A stretch of DNA of 64,000 nucleotides from Dactylis glomerata (taxonomy: Eukaryota; Streptophyta; Magnoliopsida; Poales; Poaceae). The stretch covers positions 4,882,212 through 4,946,211 of the forward strand of contig QXEO01001034.1 in NCBI GenBank assembly GCA_007115705.1, written 5' to 3'. How positions within the stretch are numbered: the first letter of the stretch is position 1; each line of letters begins with the position of its first letter. The notes under the pieces were generated by a model. That model did not search any database, was not told the DNA's origin, and saw only the letters and a program-made list of their open reading frames with translations. Shown piece by piece: positions 12,096-22,749 of this stretch. Position numbers and translations under genes: made by a program.

Positions 12096-12260
12096 TTTAG
12101 CAAAACTAAAAGCAAACAAATAAAAACAGCTACCAAGGATTCTAATTTTTTTGGGTTTTTGATATAAAAGATGCAAGTAAAAATAAAGTAAAGCAAAACA
12201 ATAAAACAAAGTAAAGGATGTGCGTGCGAAAAACTCCCCTTGCAGAGGTCTTCCACTCTT

Positions 12261-12277
12261 CCCCGGCAATGGCGACA
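12261..12277 (-). other. Primer-binding site, tRNA-Asp type, two mismatches (element B)
   Basis: The plus strand reads CCCCGGCAATGGCGACA. The element A and C version is CCCCGGCAACGGCGCCA, so two positions have changed. It lies 10 bp left of the 5' LTR. Confidence 0.8.
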
Positions 12278-12287
12278 GAAAAGAGCT

Positions 12288-13919
12288 TGATGCTACCGAG
12301 TTGATGAAGTAAATAACCGGCCAGTTGGGAACCCCAAGAGAAGGTTTGATGAATATAGCAGCAAGTTTTCCCTCAGTTAAGAAACCAAGGTATGTCGATC
12401 AGGAGAAGAGCAGACAATGCGACTGAAGGTGATGCAGACTGGCTTAATAACACTCCAACAAGGGCGCCGTTTACGACACTTGTTGACTCGTCTTTGACCA
12501 GTAGCAACGTGGAACCTGCACACAACACAACCAAGTACTTTGTTCCCAACTTGCGATGAGGTTGTCAATCTCACCGGTTTACTTGAAACAAAGGGTATGA
12601 GCATATCGAGTGGAAAATAGTGAAAGTATGCGAGTAAAGTAAACAGTGCGAGTAAAGTAAACATGTGATAGCAATATGATAGAAATAGGACCGGGGTCCA
12701 CAGTTCACTAGTGGTGTCTCTCCATAAGATAAATAGCACATGCTGGGTAAACAAATTACAGTTGGGCAATTGATAGAATAAAGATAACGTGATATGTCAA
12801 GAAGATCACCATGTGATTTACTCTGGGCATTACAACAAAATACATAGACCGCCATCCAACTGCATCTATGACTAATAATCCACTTGAGGCGAATCAATCC
12901 GAGAACTCCACAAGTATTAAGTTGCGAACAACAGATAATTGCATTAAGCAAAGTGTGTAATGTAAACAAAGCATATGCCCTCGAGCATATGAATGTTGTT
13001 TTCTCCCTAGTAGCAACAGCACATCTACAACCTTAGAGGTTTCTGTCACTCCCCCAGATTAAATAGAGGCATGAACCCACTATCGAGCATAAATACCCCC
13101 TCTTGGAGTCACTAGCAACTACTCGGCCAAGATAGCTACTAACAACGGAGAGCATGCAAGATCATAAACAACATAGAGATAACATAAGATATATTTCATT
13201 ATAGCAACTCAATCATAACACCAATACTCATCGGATCCCAACAAACCAAACATGTAGAATTACATAACGGTGATCTCAATCATGTAGGGCAGCTCATGAC
13301 ATCTAAACATGAAGCACATGGTGGAGGAGACAACCATCTAGCTACTGCTATGGACCCATAGTCCAAGGTAGACTACTCACTCATCGCTCCGGAGGCAAGC
13401 ATGGCGATGAAGAAGACCTCCGGTGGCGATTCCCCTCTCCGGCAGGGTGCCGGGAAGAGCTTCTGGACCCTCCCGATCTTCAGGTCGACGGCGGCGGCGG
13501 ATCGCGATGTGTTCTGGAAAATTGATCAGGTCCTTAGGTTTTTTCCGTCGGGGGGTCTTTATAGGCGAAGGGGCATCGTCAGAGGTGGCCCGAGGGGCTC
13601 TCACACATAGGGGGCGCGGCCAGGCCCCTGGCCGCCCCGCCCTCGTGGCCCCCCTCCAACTTCTCTTCGGATCTCTGGAAGCTTCCGGGAAAAATAAGAC
13701 TTCAGGAACTTGTTTCGTCCAATTCCGAGAATATTTCCTGTGTATCACTTCTGAAACACAAAAACAGCAGAAAACAGGGAACTGGCACTGTGGCGACTTG
13801 TTAATAGGTTAGTTCCGAAAAATGCATAAAAATATCACGAAGTGTAACGAAACAGTAGGCAAATAGTGTAAAAACAAGCATGAAGCATCAAAAATTATAG
13901 ATACGTTGGAGACGTATCA
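12288..13919 (-). repeat. 5' LTR of element B (1632 bp)
   Basis: Begins TGATGCTACCGAGTT (plus strand) and ends ...GACGTATCA. It matches 6817-8463 with scattered substitutions and small indels. Confidence 0.9.
13556..13565 (-). promoter_or_regulatory. Putative TATA box in 5' LTR of element B
   Basis: On the minus strand the sequence is CCTATAAAGA, preceded by the conserved CCCCTTCG. The same box occurs at the equivalent place in elements C and D, so it is the likely U3 promoter. Confidence 0.55.
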
Positions 13920-13924
13920 CGCAC

Positions 13925-14220
13925 TCTCCAACCATGGCGTAGATTCCCTTCGAAAAACCAAACAATGACGTACATCATCTTCTCCGCGTACCTCGATTAT
14001 ATAAACACTAGTGCTTCCTTTTCTTATTTTCACCAAGGACATAAAAGTCATATTATGTTTCAAAATTTCAGATGTTTTTTTTGCTTGCTAATTTTATATG
14101 TGGTCTACAAGAATTTGCTCTAGATGACTTAGATATGGTCGGAGATACAATTAGAAGCTATTGTACAAGTCAAGATCATGTTATTAGTCAGCTATAGATC
14201 CTTTTTGCTTTTTATATGCT
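13925..14220. other. No recognisable feature
   Basis: Low-complexity AT-biased flank between element B and the first MITE. No ORF or repeat structure could be supported. Confidence 0.5.
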
Positions 14221-14230
14221 CCTTGTGAAC

Positions 14231-14653
14231 GAGTGTGGATTTTTTGTAGCTCGAGCTACACATAGCTCGTTTTTTAAAAAAAATAAAAAATGCCAGTTTA
14301 AAGTTTCTAAAAAATCTGAAATTTATTCTAGATATGGATAATGTTGAGATCTACAAACATGTAAAGTTTCAATTTGAAATTCCTTATATTCGAGGATCCA
14401 CAAAAATGAAAAAATCTGACAAATTTTGATGTTCTAAAAGTTTACACTATTTATTACTATGTCTGTCAGATTTTGTTATTTTTACACATCCAATATTATA
14501 AGGTATTTTGAGTTAAAGTTTTGCAAGTTTGTAGATCTCAACATTATTCATATCTAGAATTAATTTCATTTTTTTATAAACTTTTAAATGCGTTTTTTCA
14601 AAAAAATTTAAAAAACGAGCTATATGTAGCTCAAGCTACATTTATAGTTTTCA
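14231..14653. mobile_element. Mutator-type MITE with long inverted repeats
   Basis: A 423-bp palindromic element. The left end has TGTAGCTCGAGCTACACA and the right end, inverted, has TGTAGCTTGAGCTACATA. Homology between the arms extends to the centre (AATCTGACA...TGTCAGATT). It is flanked by the 10-bp direct repeat CCTTGTGAAC (14221-14230 and 14654-14663), a size expected of Mutator-like insertions. It has no coding capacity. Confidence 0.75.
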
Positions 14654-14663
14654 CCTTGTGAAC

Positions 14664-14999
14664 ACTGTAAATACTTTATAGTGTTGATATAATGATTATA
14701 GAGGTGAATTTCCATGCTTTACCACGTACCCGGGAAATGATTTTGAGAATGAAAGTGCATACACAGTGGAATTGATGACTTCTTCACAGGTATAATCATC
14801 AGCTCGTTTTATTTTTTGAGAGAAAAATATCAGCTCGTTGATGAAAGGGGCGAGCTAGACCCATTGGTGATGATGACTAATGAGTGTGGTCTATATATTT
14901 CTCTTGGCCCATAGGCTAATAGGACATCAAAATGATGTTGGGTCAGCGCTAGAATGATGCTGTTGGGTCGATTGAGAACGTGAGGTGCTGGGCTGGGGA
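14664..14999. other. No recognisable feature
   Basis: Short stretch between two related MITEs. No gene or repeat was recognised. Confidence 0.5.
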
Positions 15000-15418
15000 T
15001 TGTGGATTTCTATAGTCCGAGCTACATATAGTTTAGTTTTTTTTACAAAATTTAAAAATGGCATTTTCAAGTTTCAAAAACTTATGTAAAAAAAATAGAT
15101 GTAGACAATGTTGTCTTCTACAAACATGCAAATTTTTATCTTAAAATAACTTATATTAGAGGCTCCATTAAAATAATAAAATCTGACAGATATTGAAGTT
15201 TTGAAAGTCTACACTGTTCATCATTACGTATGTCAGACTTTATTATTTTTGCACAGCCCAATCTAGAAGGTATTTGAGTTAAAAATTTGCGCGTTTGTGG
15301 ATCCCAACACTGTCTGTATATAGATTTATTTCTAGATTCTTTTGAAACTTTCAAATACCCTTTTCAAATTTTCAGAAAATGAGCTATGTGTAGCTTGAGG
15401 TACATTTGTGCTTTTCCC
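15000..15418. mobile_element. Second, diverged copy of the same MITE family
   Basis: It has the same architecture as 14231-14653: a left arm with CCGAGCTACATATAG, a right arm with GCTATGTGTAGCTTGAG, and internal AAATCTGACA...TGTCAGACTTT. The ends are more diverged and no clear target duplication is seen. Confidence 0.6.
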
Positions 15419-15990
15419 TAGGGGCACCTATGCACCACCCACCAGCCGCTGCATACCTGGGCGGCCCAGTTCCTTTTTTCTTTTTTTCTGTATTTTCTGT
15501 TGAGTTTTTTTTTAATCTGAGCATATTTCAAATTTTGAAGAAATTTCAAAATCTAAAGAGATTTCAAAATTTGAATGGATTTCAAAATTTAAAAAAAATT
15601 CCAAATCTGAATGGATCCCAAATTTTGTGAGAATTTTGAAATTTGAACGAAAAGCACATTTGATCAAACTTTAAAATTTGAACAAAAAGCGAAATTTAAA
15701 CAAATTCAAAATTTGAACGAATTTCTTAATTTGAACAAAAATTAAAATTTGAATGAATTTCTTCCAAATTCCAAACAAATTTAAAATATTTGAACAAAAT
15801 TTCAAATTTAAATATTTTAAAAAAAATTGTAAAAGAAAGACAAAAAAACTAAACTGAAAAAGGGAAAAAGAAAACAGAGAAAAAAAGAAGAAAAAAAGAC
15901 ATGACCAGGTCAACAGGGCCGGCCCACACCGTGCGCGAAGTGTGCGGCGCGGTGCAAGCGCCGACCCGGTCGGAGCATAGGATTCGCCTT
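15419..15990. repeat. AT-rich short-period repeat block with GC-rich ends
   Basis: Between 15525 and 15800 the motif CAAAATTTGAA and variants recur many times at irregular spacing of about 15-25 bp. On either side lie GC-rich stretches (CCTGGGCGGCCCAG at about 15458, GGGCCGGCCCACACC at about 15915) that could be the ends of a MITE. TIRs and a target duplication were not resolved. The open frames here are by-products of the repeat. Confidence 0.45.
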
Positions 15991-17251
15991 TTTCTTGGGT
16001 TTATGTCTGTATCCATCTTTTTTCTACACGTGCTCCGTTCAATCTTAAGAAGACCCAACCAACCTTTGTGGTTATTAAAAAGGCTAGCGTCAATATAAAA
16101 GGCCGGAAGCTAATACAGTAGGCAGCTCATACAGAAACTGAAACAATGGCCTCGTAGTAGTCGAGCCCATATAAAAAACCAATGGTATAGGCCCAATAAC
16201 GCAAATACAAAACAAAATTTGTAATGCAACTGGATTATTTACACTCCAAAAAAAACTGGATTATTTCGTTTCCTTGTATTTTCGCGATCCATACTAATTT
16301 GAAGTTGGGGACAGTATACAGTTATAGATTTACAAAGGGTACAGCTCCATTTTTTCAGTAGAAGGGTACAGGTCCATATGCGCAATTTTGTAACGTGTTG
16401 AACTAATATAAGCCAAGCTTTTGAGCAAGATCGTTGGACAATTGGTAGTTGATCGATTGATGTCTTTGCCCTGCATAAAAAGCGTGTACACCAACTATAC
16501 TTCTGGAACAAAATATTCAAATTTTCAAAAGCTCATCTAATACCGCGTCGAGCTAATACAACGACCTCCATGGTTCGTTCGACGGAGCTAGTAACCGGCA
16601 AGGCAATCATGATCCAATGACGACGGGCATTGATATTGCAGGTGAGAGTCGCCGTCCTGTTAATCATCGACGAACCTTGGCGGTAGCAGCAGCAGCCTCT
16701 CCGTATGCAGTAAATTTTGGCTCACGGTCACGGAGCATCAGATTCATCGCCCTGTCCGTCAGACGCATTTCAATCAGCACCAGTCCGGCAGTACGACGTC
16801 GTGCAGATGAATGACCCTCGAATCCAAATTCGCACAGCTGAATCAGACTGTGCGAGCACAGCTTGTTCCGTCGACAGAGAGAGGACAGGATGCAGAATAG
16901 CTGCTTCCGCCGACGAGTCGACCATCGAGCCAGGAGCCGTAGGCCGTAGCCTGCGGTTAAAACACGGCGTACTGAAGATCGTACAGAGTTACCTCTGCTT
17001 GAAATGAGGCGCATCTCTCACGGTCGCTCAACGACCGCACATCAGTGTCACTGTCAGGCCGTGCAAATGTGCAACGCCAATTGACAGTACTTCCTGACAT
17101 AACACTCGATCTTGGATCACTCATCATTCGGATCAGGGGTCAGGGATCGTCTTAAGCAACCCACCGCATTCCGGTGTACACCCAATTGGAATATACTGAC
17201 GTCGCCGCGCGCACACCCTAACAGACGCAACCGAACAGATGGACATAGTGA
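15991..17251. other. Low-copy sequence, no supported gene
   Basis: Several short open frames exist on both strands at 16617-17014, but none shows a domain, start context or splice pattern that could be recognised. It may be host intergenic DNA. Confidence 0.4.
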
Positions 17252-17570
17252 TAAGAGCATCTCCACTCGCCCCTAAAGGCCTCCCAAACGGCATTTGGGG
17301 GCGCCCGCGCAGATAACTTCGCCCAGTCGTGCCCTCCCATGCGTTTTTTCCATCCGGCGCATTCGATCTAAACCCTGTTCATGGGGGGCAACCGGGGGCG
17401 TTGGCTGGACGCGTGGCTCGCCGTGTGGCTCACTGTCAGCGGCACGACCGACGCTTCGTCGTCTCCACTCGTCTCATCTCCCGTGTCCACTCGGAGACGC
17501 GTCGGCGGGAAATGAATGCCATGTCGCGCGCTTCCCGTCCCTTCTGCTTCGTTTTCCCGCCTCGTTTTCG

Positions 17571-17581
17571 GCTATAAATAG
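17571..17581 (+). promoter_or_regulatory. Putative TATA box inside the Harbinger-type element
   Basis: GGCTATAAATAGC-type box about 50 bp upstream of the ATG at 17630. Its spacing and consensus quality fit a plant core promoter. Confidence 0.5.
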
Positions 17582-17598
17582 CTCATCGCCTCGCCGGT

Positions 17599-18117
17599 AT
17601 GTTCACATCCTCCAAACCGCCGGTAGAAAATGCCTCGCCGTCGCTTCACAACCTACACCATGCTCCCTCGAGGCGGTTCCGGCGCGCCACCACCACACCG
17701 TCCCCACCTCCACCGCCGCCGCCGCTGCAGGACCAAGCTCCGTCGCAGGGCGAGGAGGAGGACTCCGACGAGGAGGAGTTCCTCGCCCAGCTGCCGACGG
17801 ACGCGGAGGCGGAGGAGGCCGCCGCGGAACAGACATCGATACTAGCGTCGTTTGAGACACAGCGCCGCGACCGGGCGGCGCAGGATCTCATGGCCGCCGA
17901 GAGGAGGGCGACAACGGCAAGGCTGGCGGAGGACCATGCTGCCGCCCGCGCCGACGCCCATCGCCGCAACATCGAAGCGGCGAGGGCTGCGATGGCGGAG
18001 GCTGAGCAACGCCTCTTCCGGGCGGACATGACTGGAGGGATCGCGACGGTGGCGGCGGAGCGCCAACGCCGCGAGCATCAGTACCCTCTCCCCTCCTTCG
18101 ACGCATCAGCGCAGTGA
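17599..18117 (+). pseudogene. Pro/Glu/Ala-rich ORF inside Harbinger-type element, frameshifted
   Basis: The TATA box points to the ATG at 17630 (MPRRRFTTYTMLPRGG...), but that frame soon becomes Arg-rich. The plausible protein continues in the frame open at 17599-18117: a polyproline run (about residues 35-42), an acidic stretch (EEEDSDEEEFLAQLP) and a long Ala/Arg/Glu helix (...EAEEAAAEQ...AAERRATTARLAEDHAAARADA...) that should form a coiled coil. A single frameshift around the proline run would join the two. The function is unknown. Similar short ORFs accompany Harbinger-type elements in cereals in my recollection, but this was not searched. Confidence 0.45.
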
Positions 18118-18570
18118 GAGGAGGAGCGCCACACCTTCACCTCCTTCCTCGAGGAGGCCGAGCGCGACCGCCGCCAGCACGCGGTGAGGAGAACCGTCGC
18201 CGCCGCGGGATGGTTTCCGGCCGCCGGTCCGATGATGGAGCTGGGCCGTCCAACGCTCCACCGTCACCACCATCGGGCGCATCAGGAGCCGACGCCGCTG
18301 GCGGGGACTCCGACGAAGACCACCTCTTTTAGTTTATTTCATATTTCGACGTATTATGTAAAAACCATCTATATTTCAATGAAATCTATGTAGTTTGCTA
18401 AATTTTGTCGAGTTTAAATTTTGGGATGGGGGGCACGGCTGGAAAACCGCCACCCCATACCAAAATCGGCGCCCCCCCCCCCCCCACCCCCCAAACGGGC
18501 TCAAAAACGCTTGCGCCGGTCACTGTTTGGGAGGGAGGGGGGGGGGGGGAGGCGAGTGGAGATGCTCTAA

Positions 18571-19486
18571 GCCTCTAATGTTCTCCGTACTAGCAACTAG
18601 CATGGTGTAAATAGTTTTTTGTGCTCACCAAGTCTTTAAGAAAAGCTCTGATCAGTTGGAACTGGTCCATCAAACTGAGTGGACTGACTTGATGTGAGGC
18701 ATTTAGTTGGCGAGTGCCAATCTACAAAGGGTTGGGTTGGGTTTGAGCCATTGGTTACGAGTATAGGACGAGGGAGAGCCAGCTTTATCGTTAAGTACTG
18801 GCTTATCTGCTTTGTTTTCAGCCTGACAGCGATTCATTCACCAACCGAGGAATTGCTATGATTAAGAATAATGGTAGCCGATTAAACTTGATTAAGGTTA
18901 GAATGATTGCCCGTGATATCTATGATTAAGGTTCTCCTTTAGGAAACACGGCTATCAGAAGACTAAACTGTTCGATTTGGTTATCTGAATTGAAATGATC
19001 AGATTCAGCCCGTTTATTTGCTTAAAAGAACTGCGGGAATATGAAAGTCAACACCATGGGGTTCTTCACGATCACAACTGACAAACCAGCGCACTGTGAC
19101 GCATGCGCGCCGTTGATGGCACGCTTGCTTGAGATCCGACCGCCAGGCCGACGGTCCAGACTTGCCACCTGCAGCCGGTCCAATCTGTCCGCGGGGAAAT
19201 CGCAGAGGTCACAGCATCACGTACGGAACGATGCTCCCTCGGCGGCCTTGCGCTCGCCGAAGCCATGCTGGTCATGGTGACGTGCACCAGGTCGAGGTCC
19301 GTGGCTGGCATGGCGCGTAGGTGTGCGTGTGTGTAGTGCTCCTGCTGTGTGTGTGTGCGTGTGTGGCGTGGGTGAGCAGAGGAGAGGATCAGGTTCAGGC
19401 ATAGCAGACTGACCGCGTTGATCACGTGAGCGCTCAATATGGGCGCGAGCCGGAGCATGCGGATCATGGCGAGGTGGGTGCGTTGA
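18571..19486. other. Low-copy sequence with a GT microsatellite, no supported gene
   Basis: A minus-strand frame at 19072-19480 has some gene-like composition, but it spans the CA/GT microsatellite and shows no recognisable domain. It could be an exon relic. Confidence 0.35.
19320..19366 (+). repeat. Interrupted (GT)n microsatellite
   Basis: Two GT-rich blocks (GTGTGCGTGTGTGT and TGTGTGTGTGTGCGTGTGT) separated by about 11 bp. Confidence 0.85.
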
Positions 19487-19790
19487 TGGGGAAAAATAAC
19501 ATATATGCCATGTGTACTTCCTTCTAAAAACCCTGATGGGGAAAAATAGGAGGTATGACATATATCATATGTAAATATTGCAAAGAGTGCAATATGATGT
19601 GCCACTGAAAACTCCTTTAAAACCCAATGGGAAAAATACAAGGAGAAAGCAATATGAAATATCTAAACACTTGTATTTATATTGTCTCATTAAAAACCTC
19701 TATGAGAAATCATTAGGAAAAACTTATCAAGGGAAAAAGAGTACAATATATATGATCTGAAGATCATCAACATGTTATAATTAGGGAGTC

Positions 19791-19802
19791 TACTCCCCCT
19801 GA
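19791..19802 (-). other. Polypurine tract of the Copia relic
   Basis: TCAGGGGGAGTA on the minus strand, directly after the decayed RNase H end. Second-strand priming site by position and composition. Confidence 0.55.
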
Positions 19803-19984
19803 ATTGTGCAAATATCAAAGTTGTCTTATACCAATTCCACGACATAGTCATGGAAAACAAAATATGGTAATTAAAGACATTGTGAATAAATCTGTTAGAT
19901 TCTCACAAGATTTATTTGCAAAAAACAATATGCCCACTTTGGGAAATACTATTTTACTAGCAGTTTGCTTTGCAATATTGTTCT

Positions 19985-20720
19985 CTATATAACCTACATG
20001 CATTTGAGTAATACAAGTGTGCATTATCTTGATAGATATGGTAGGTGATTCTATTGAATCCTAACCACATCATTATGAATGTGGTTAATCATTCTATGAA
20101 GCCATATAAACTGATGTTTCAAAGTAAATTAATTATTCCAGAATGATTAATGAGGGTAGACTATAGAGTCTATTATGAAGATATCCTTGAGAAGGATCTT
20201 CTAGTGAGTTCAGTCCATGATATGGCATTTATTGGGATCAGTTGATTATAGCCAATATATGTATATCACATGATGGTCAAACCTTGATGTTCCTGAAGGA
20301 ATTAATCAAGATATTTAGTGCCTTGAAGATACCAAAGGATATTACTTCACCCAATGTTTGGTTGGCTTTTGCACTTTACTAAACTGACAACAAAAATATT
20401 GTCACATATGATGTATTTTGTGAGGTATGGAACTACAGGTACCAACTTCATCATTGATACCATTAATGAATGGTTTGTACCTTGATAGGGATAGCATGAC
20501 CATATGTGTTGATATGGTTTATCCATATTTACTTTCTACCACATTTTATGGATACATGAAGACTGAAATACATGTATTCCCGAGGGGATATACTTAAGTT
20601 GTGAACCCGATTGGTAGTTGGTTTAATACAAATTTCTATCATAAGATGATTGTAAGCACCTTTCATGTACATAATTCGATGATAAAGTCATCTACATGTA
20701 CAAAGGTCATGTATAATCCA
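19985..20720 (-). pseudogene. Copia reverse transcriptase/RNase H remnant
   Basis: Reading the minus strand, VHVDDFIIE appears near 20690-20716, a degenerate form of the Copia reverse-transcriptase YVDD box. Further downstream, near 20030, IYQDNA is followed by weakly matching spacing and then a ...NLTDLFT.SL... block near 19890, as in the Copia RNase H C-terminus. Stops and shifts occur every few tens of codons, so nothing is functional. Confidence 0.5.
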
Positions 20721-22551
20721 ATTAGAGATTTTGTTTATGACTATATGTAAGCAATTATCATTATTTGAGTAATCCATTTGAAGAAGGATTTCTCTTGGTC
20801 AGTTGTACCATATAATTTTTCTGACCATCTCTTCAAGTCATAGAGTGACTATTGAAGATTTACAAAAATACAAGTTGCGATTTTCTTTTGGATTTAAGCC
20901 CAGAAGGGACTTTAATATTGGTATCCAAAATGAGTGATCCATATGTCTATGGATCCATCAACTGCATTAATAGTTTATTTGTAACTGCCAATAATAGTAA
21001 TATCGAAACTTAATCCACATATACCAAGAGGGTATGTTGCATCATAATTGATGTCGGGTCTCTGCGTTAACCCTTGTGCTACAAGCCTCGCTTTTTCACC
21101 ACCTCATTATTTTCGTTATTAATGAAAAGTTATTGATCTTCTAGAGGAAAGATCCATATGAGGAGTAGGTATTATTAAGGTAGATACCTCTCTTTTGTTG
21201 AGCGAGTGCTATTCTTATTTAATTGCTTCCTTCTAGTTGAACCAATATACGAGTGCATGAGGCACTCTGCCATGGACTTTGGTTCAGGGCCCTAAAGGTT
21301 TTAGCAATTTTAAGAATAAATATATGTCAACAAATGTAGGCTTTTATGTTAAATGATTCTGTTGAATCAATGGATTTGTGGAAATATCATTTACGTCATT
21401 TAACTCCTCATGATTTCCCATAACAATGTAGTCAACGTGCTTCGATGTCCAACACTTAAAATTGTGTGCACATTTGTGTTGGTTTGGATGATGCGCATCC
21501 ATTTTGTGTTATTCAACTTGAGGTTGAATTACATTTACAGTTTGAGGATATCATTTCCTCTTTATCCGCGGAAGCATATGAGAATTTAAATCCCATGTGA
21601 TAAGATTTCTCCCCCTTTTGCTCTCATTTGGGGAGAAGAGTGGTTGAATTAGGTACCTTCACTCATGTTGCATATTGGTTGCATGAATAATATGATGTAG
21701 TAATATCTTTATTCTCTGTAAATGTATGTGGCAGATTTGCAATGTGTTGCAAATTTATGATTGAACTTCATGTTCACTTTTTTTTAAGTACGTGAATATG
21801 AGGACTGAATGTCTATGACATTTTTACTTTATTTATCGGCATTCTTTGTGGTACTAATCTCCCTCTAATACCAAAAATGTCCTTATTACAAATGCAATCA
21901 ACGTACGGACTATCAATAACTCCCTTGTTAGGGTCAAGTATTTGACGGATAATACCTTAGTTATTTCTCACATAGATCCCAATTTGATGTGAGAGCCCAT
22001 GATGTACGTTGGGGTGGTGATATCAGTATATGACTGAATTATCGCAGATAGGAAATACTTTTCTGATATCCACGTACTTACTGCAAGGGGAAGCAGTATG
22101 ATATGCAGTTATTATGATCTTTATTAGATTTGCGCCATGTAAAGACGCATGTCTCCAACAAGAGGTTGGTGTAATTCAATTTTCTTGATATGGTCATTTA
22201 ATTAGTTACTCTTTTGATAAAGAGTTTAGTTGCACCATTTTGGGTCTGTACATGAGGTACTTAGTAAAATCCTAAATGATCATTAAGATGACATCCACAT
22301 GGTCTTAATCCATGTCTTAGGATAATTTGCTCTAATTTGATAATTGAGAAATTAATTTAGTAAGATCATGGGTTTGAGGAGATTAGAGAACCTCGTAAGG
22401 CCATCTATAGGATGCGCCTATGGATACCATGTTCTTATATGACCCATATAATGGTTGAATAGTCCACCGTTATCTTCTTGTGTACATTCAAGAATTTGAG
22501 TGGCACATTTCTAATTTTAAGGTGAGAGAGCCTTAAAAATAAATAATTTTC

Positions 22552-22749
22552 TCATGGCACATGTGGTGCACATAAAATTTGAAGACTTGAGAATTTTGCA
22601 ACTTTTAAGTTGTGACCAACAAGATCGTTGATAACTTTTTGTATCATCCCTATGATGGGGTGACTAAGGCGATTATGCCAAATGTTAAATTTATCAACAT
22701 TTTGATTAATTACTTTGTACGCAACAAAATTAGTATGAATTTGGTTCAT
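22552..22749 (-). pseudogene. Copia GAG-pre-integrase fragment
   Basis: A 65-codon open stretch containing FNIWHNRLSHPIIGMI, the WHxRLGH/P signature of the zinc-binding region before the Copia integrase. It shows the element class and orientation. The flanking frames are broken. Confidence 0.7.

Larger units (their letters stand above)
6817..13919 (-). mobile_element. Complete non-autonomous Athila-lineage retrotransposon B
   Basis: A 7103-bp element bounded by a perfect 5-bp target duplication, CGCAC (6812-6816 and 13920-13924). The LTRs are 6817-8463 (3', minus strand) and 12288-13919 (5'). The internal region 8464-12287 (3.8 kb) contains a tRNA-Asp-type primer site, a leader, one short gag-like ORF and about 2.9 kb of noncoding sequence. 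Protease, reverse transcriptase, RNase H and integrase are all absent. It therefore needs proteins from an autonomous relative. The outer base of the left LTR is C rather than T (CGATGCTACC versus TGATGCTACC). Confidence 0.9.
17255..18567 (+). mobile_element. Harbinger-type TIR transposon carrying a broken ORF
   Basis: A 1313-bp element with perfect 17-bp terminal inverted repeats, GAGCATCTCCACTCGCC, flanked by the 3-bp duplication TAA (17252-17254 and 18568-18570). TAA/TTA duplication is the hallmark of the PIF/Harbinger superfamily. The interior is very GC-rich and holds a TATA box and an ORF. Long C (about 18473-18487) and G (about 18538-18549) runs lie near the right end. There is no DDE transposase, so it would need one supplied in trans. 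Confidence 0.8.

Noticed and set aside
15406..15913. Phe/Leu/Lys-rich open frames on both strands
   Set aside because: Direct product of the CAAAATTTGAA-type repeats.
19072..19641. 189-aa minus-strand frame with gene-like composition
   Set aside because: It runs through a CA/GT microsatellite and into the Copia relic, and no domain or clear splice structure could be recognised.
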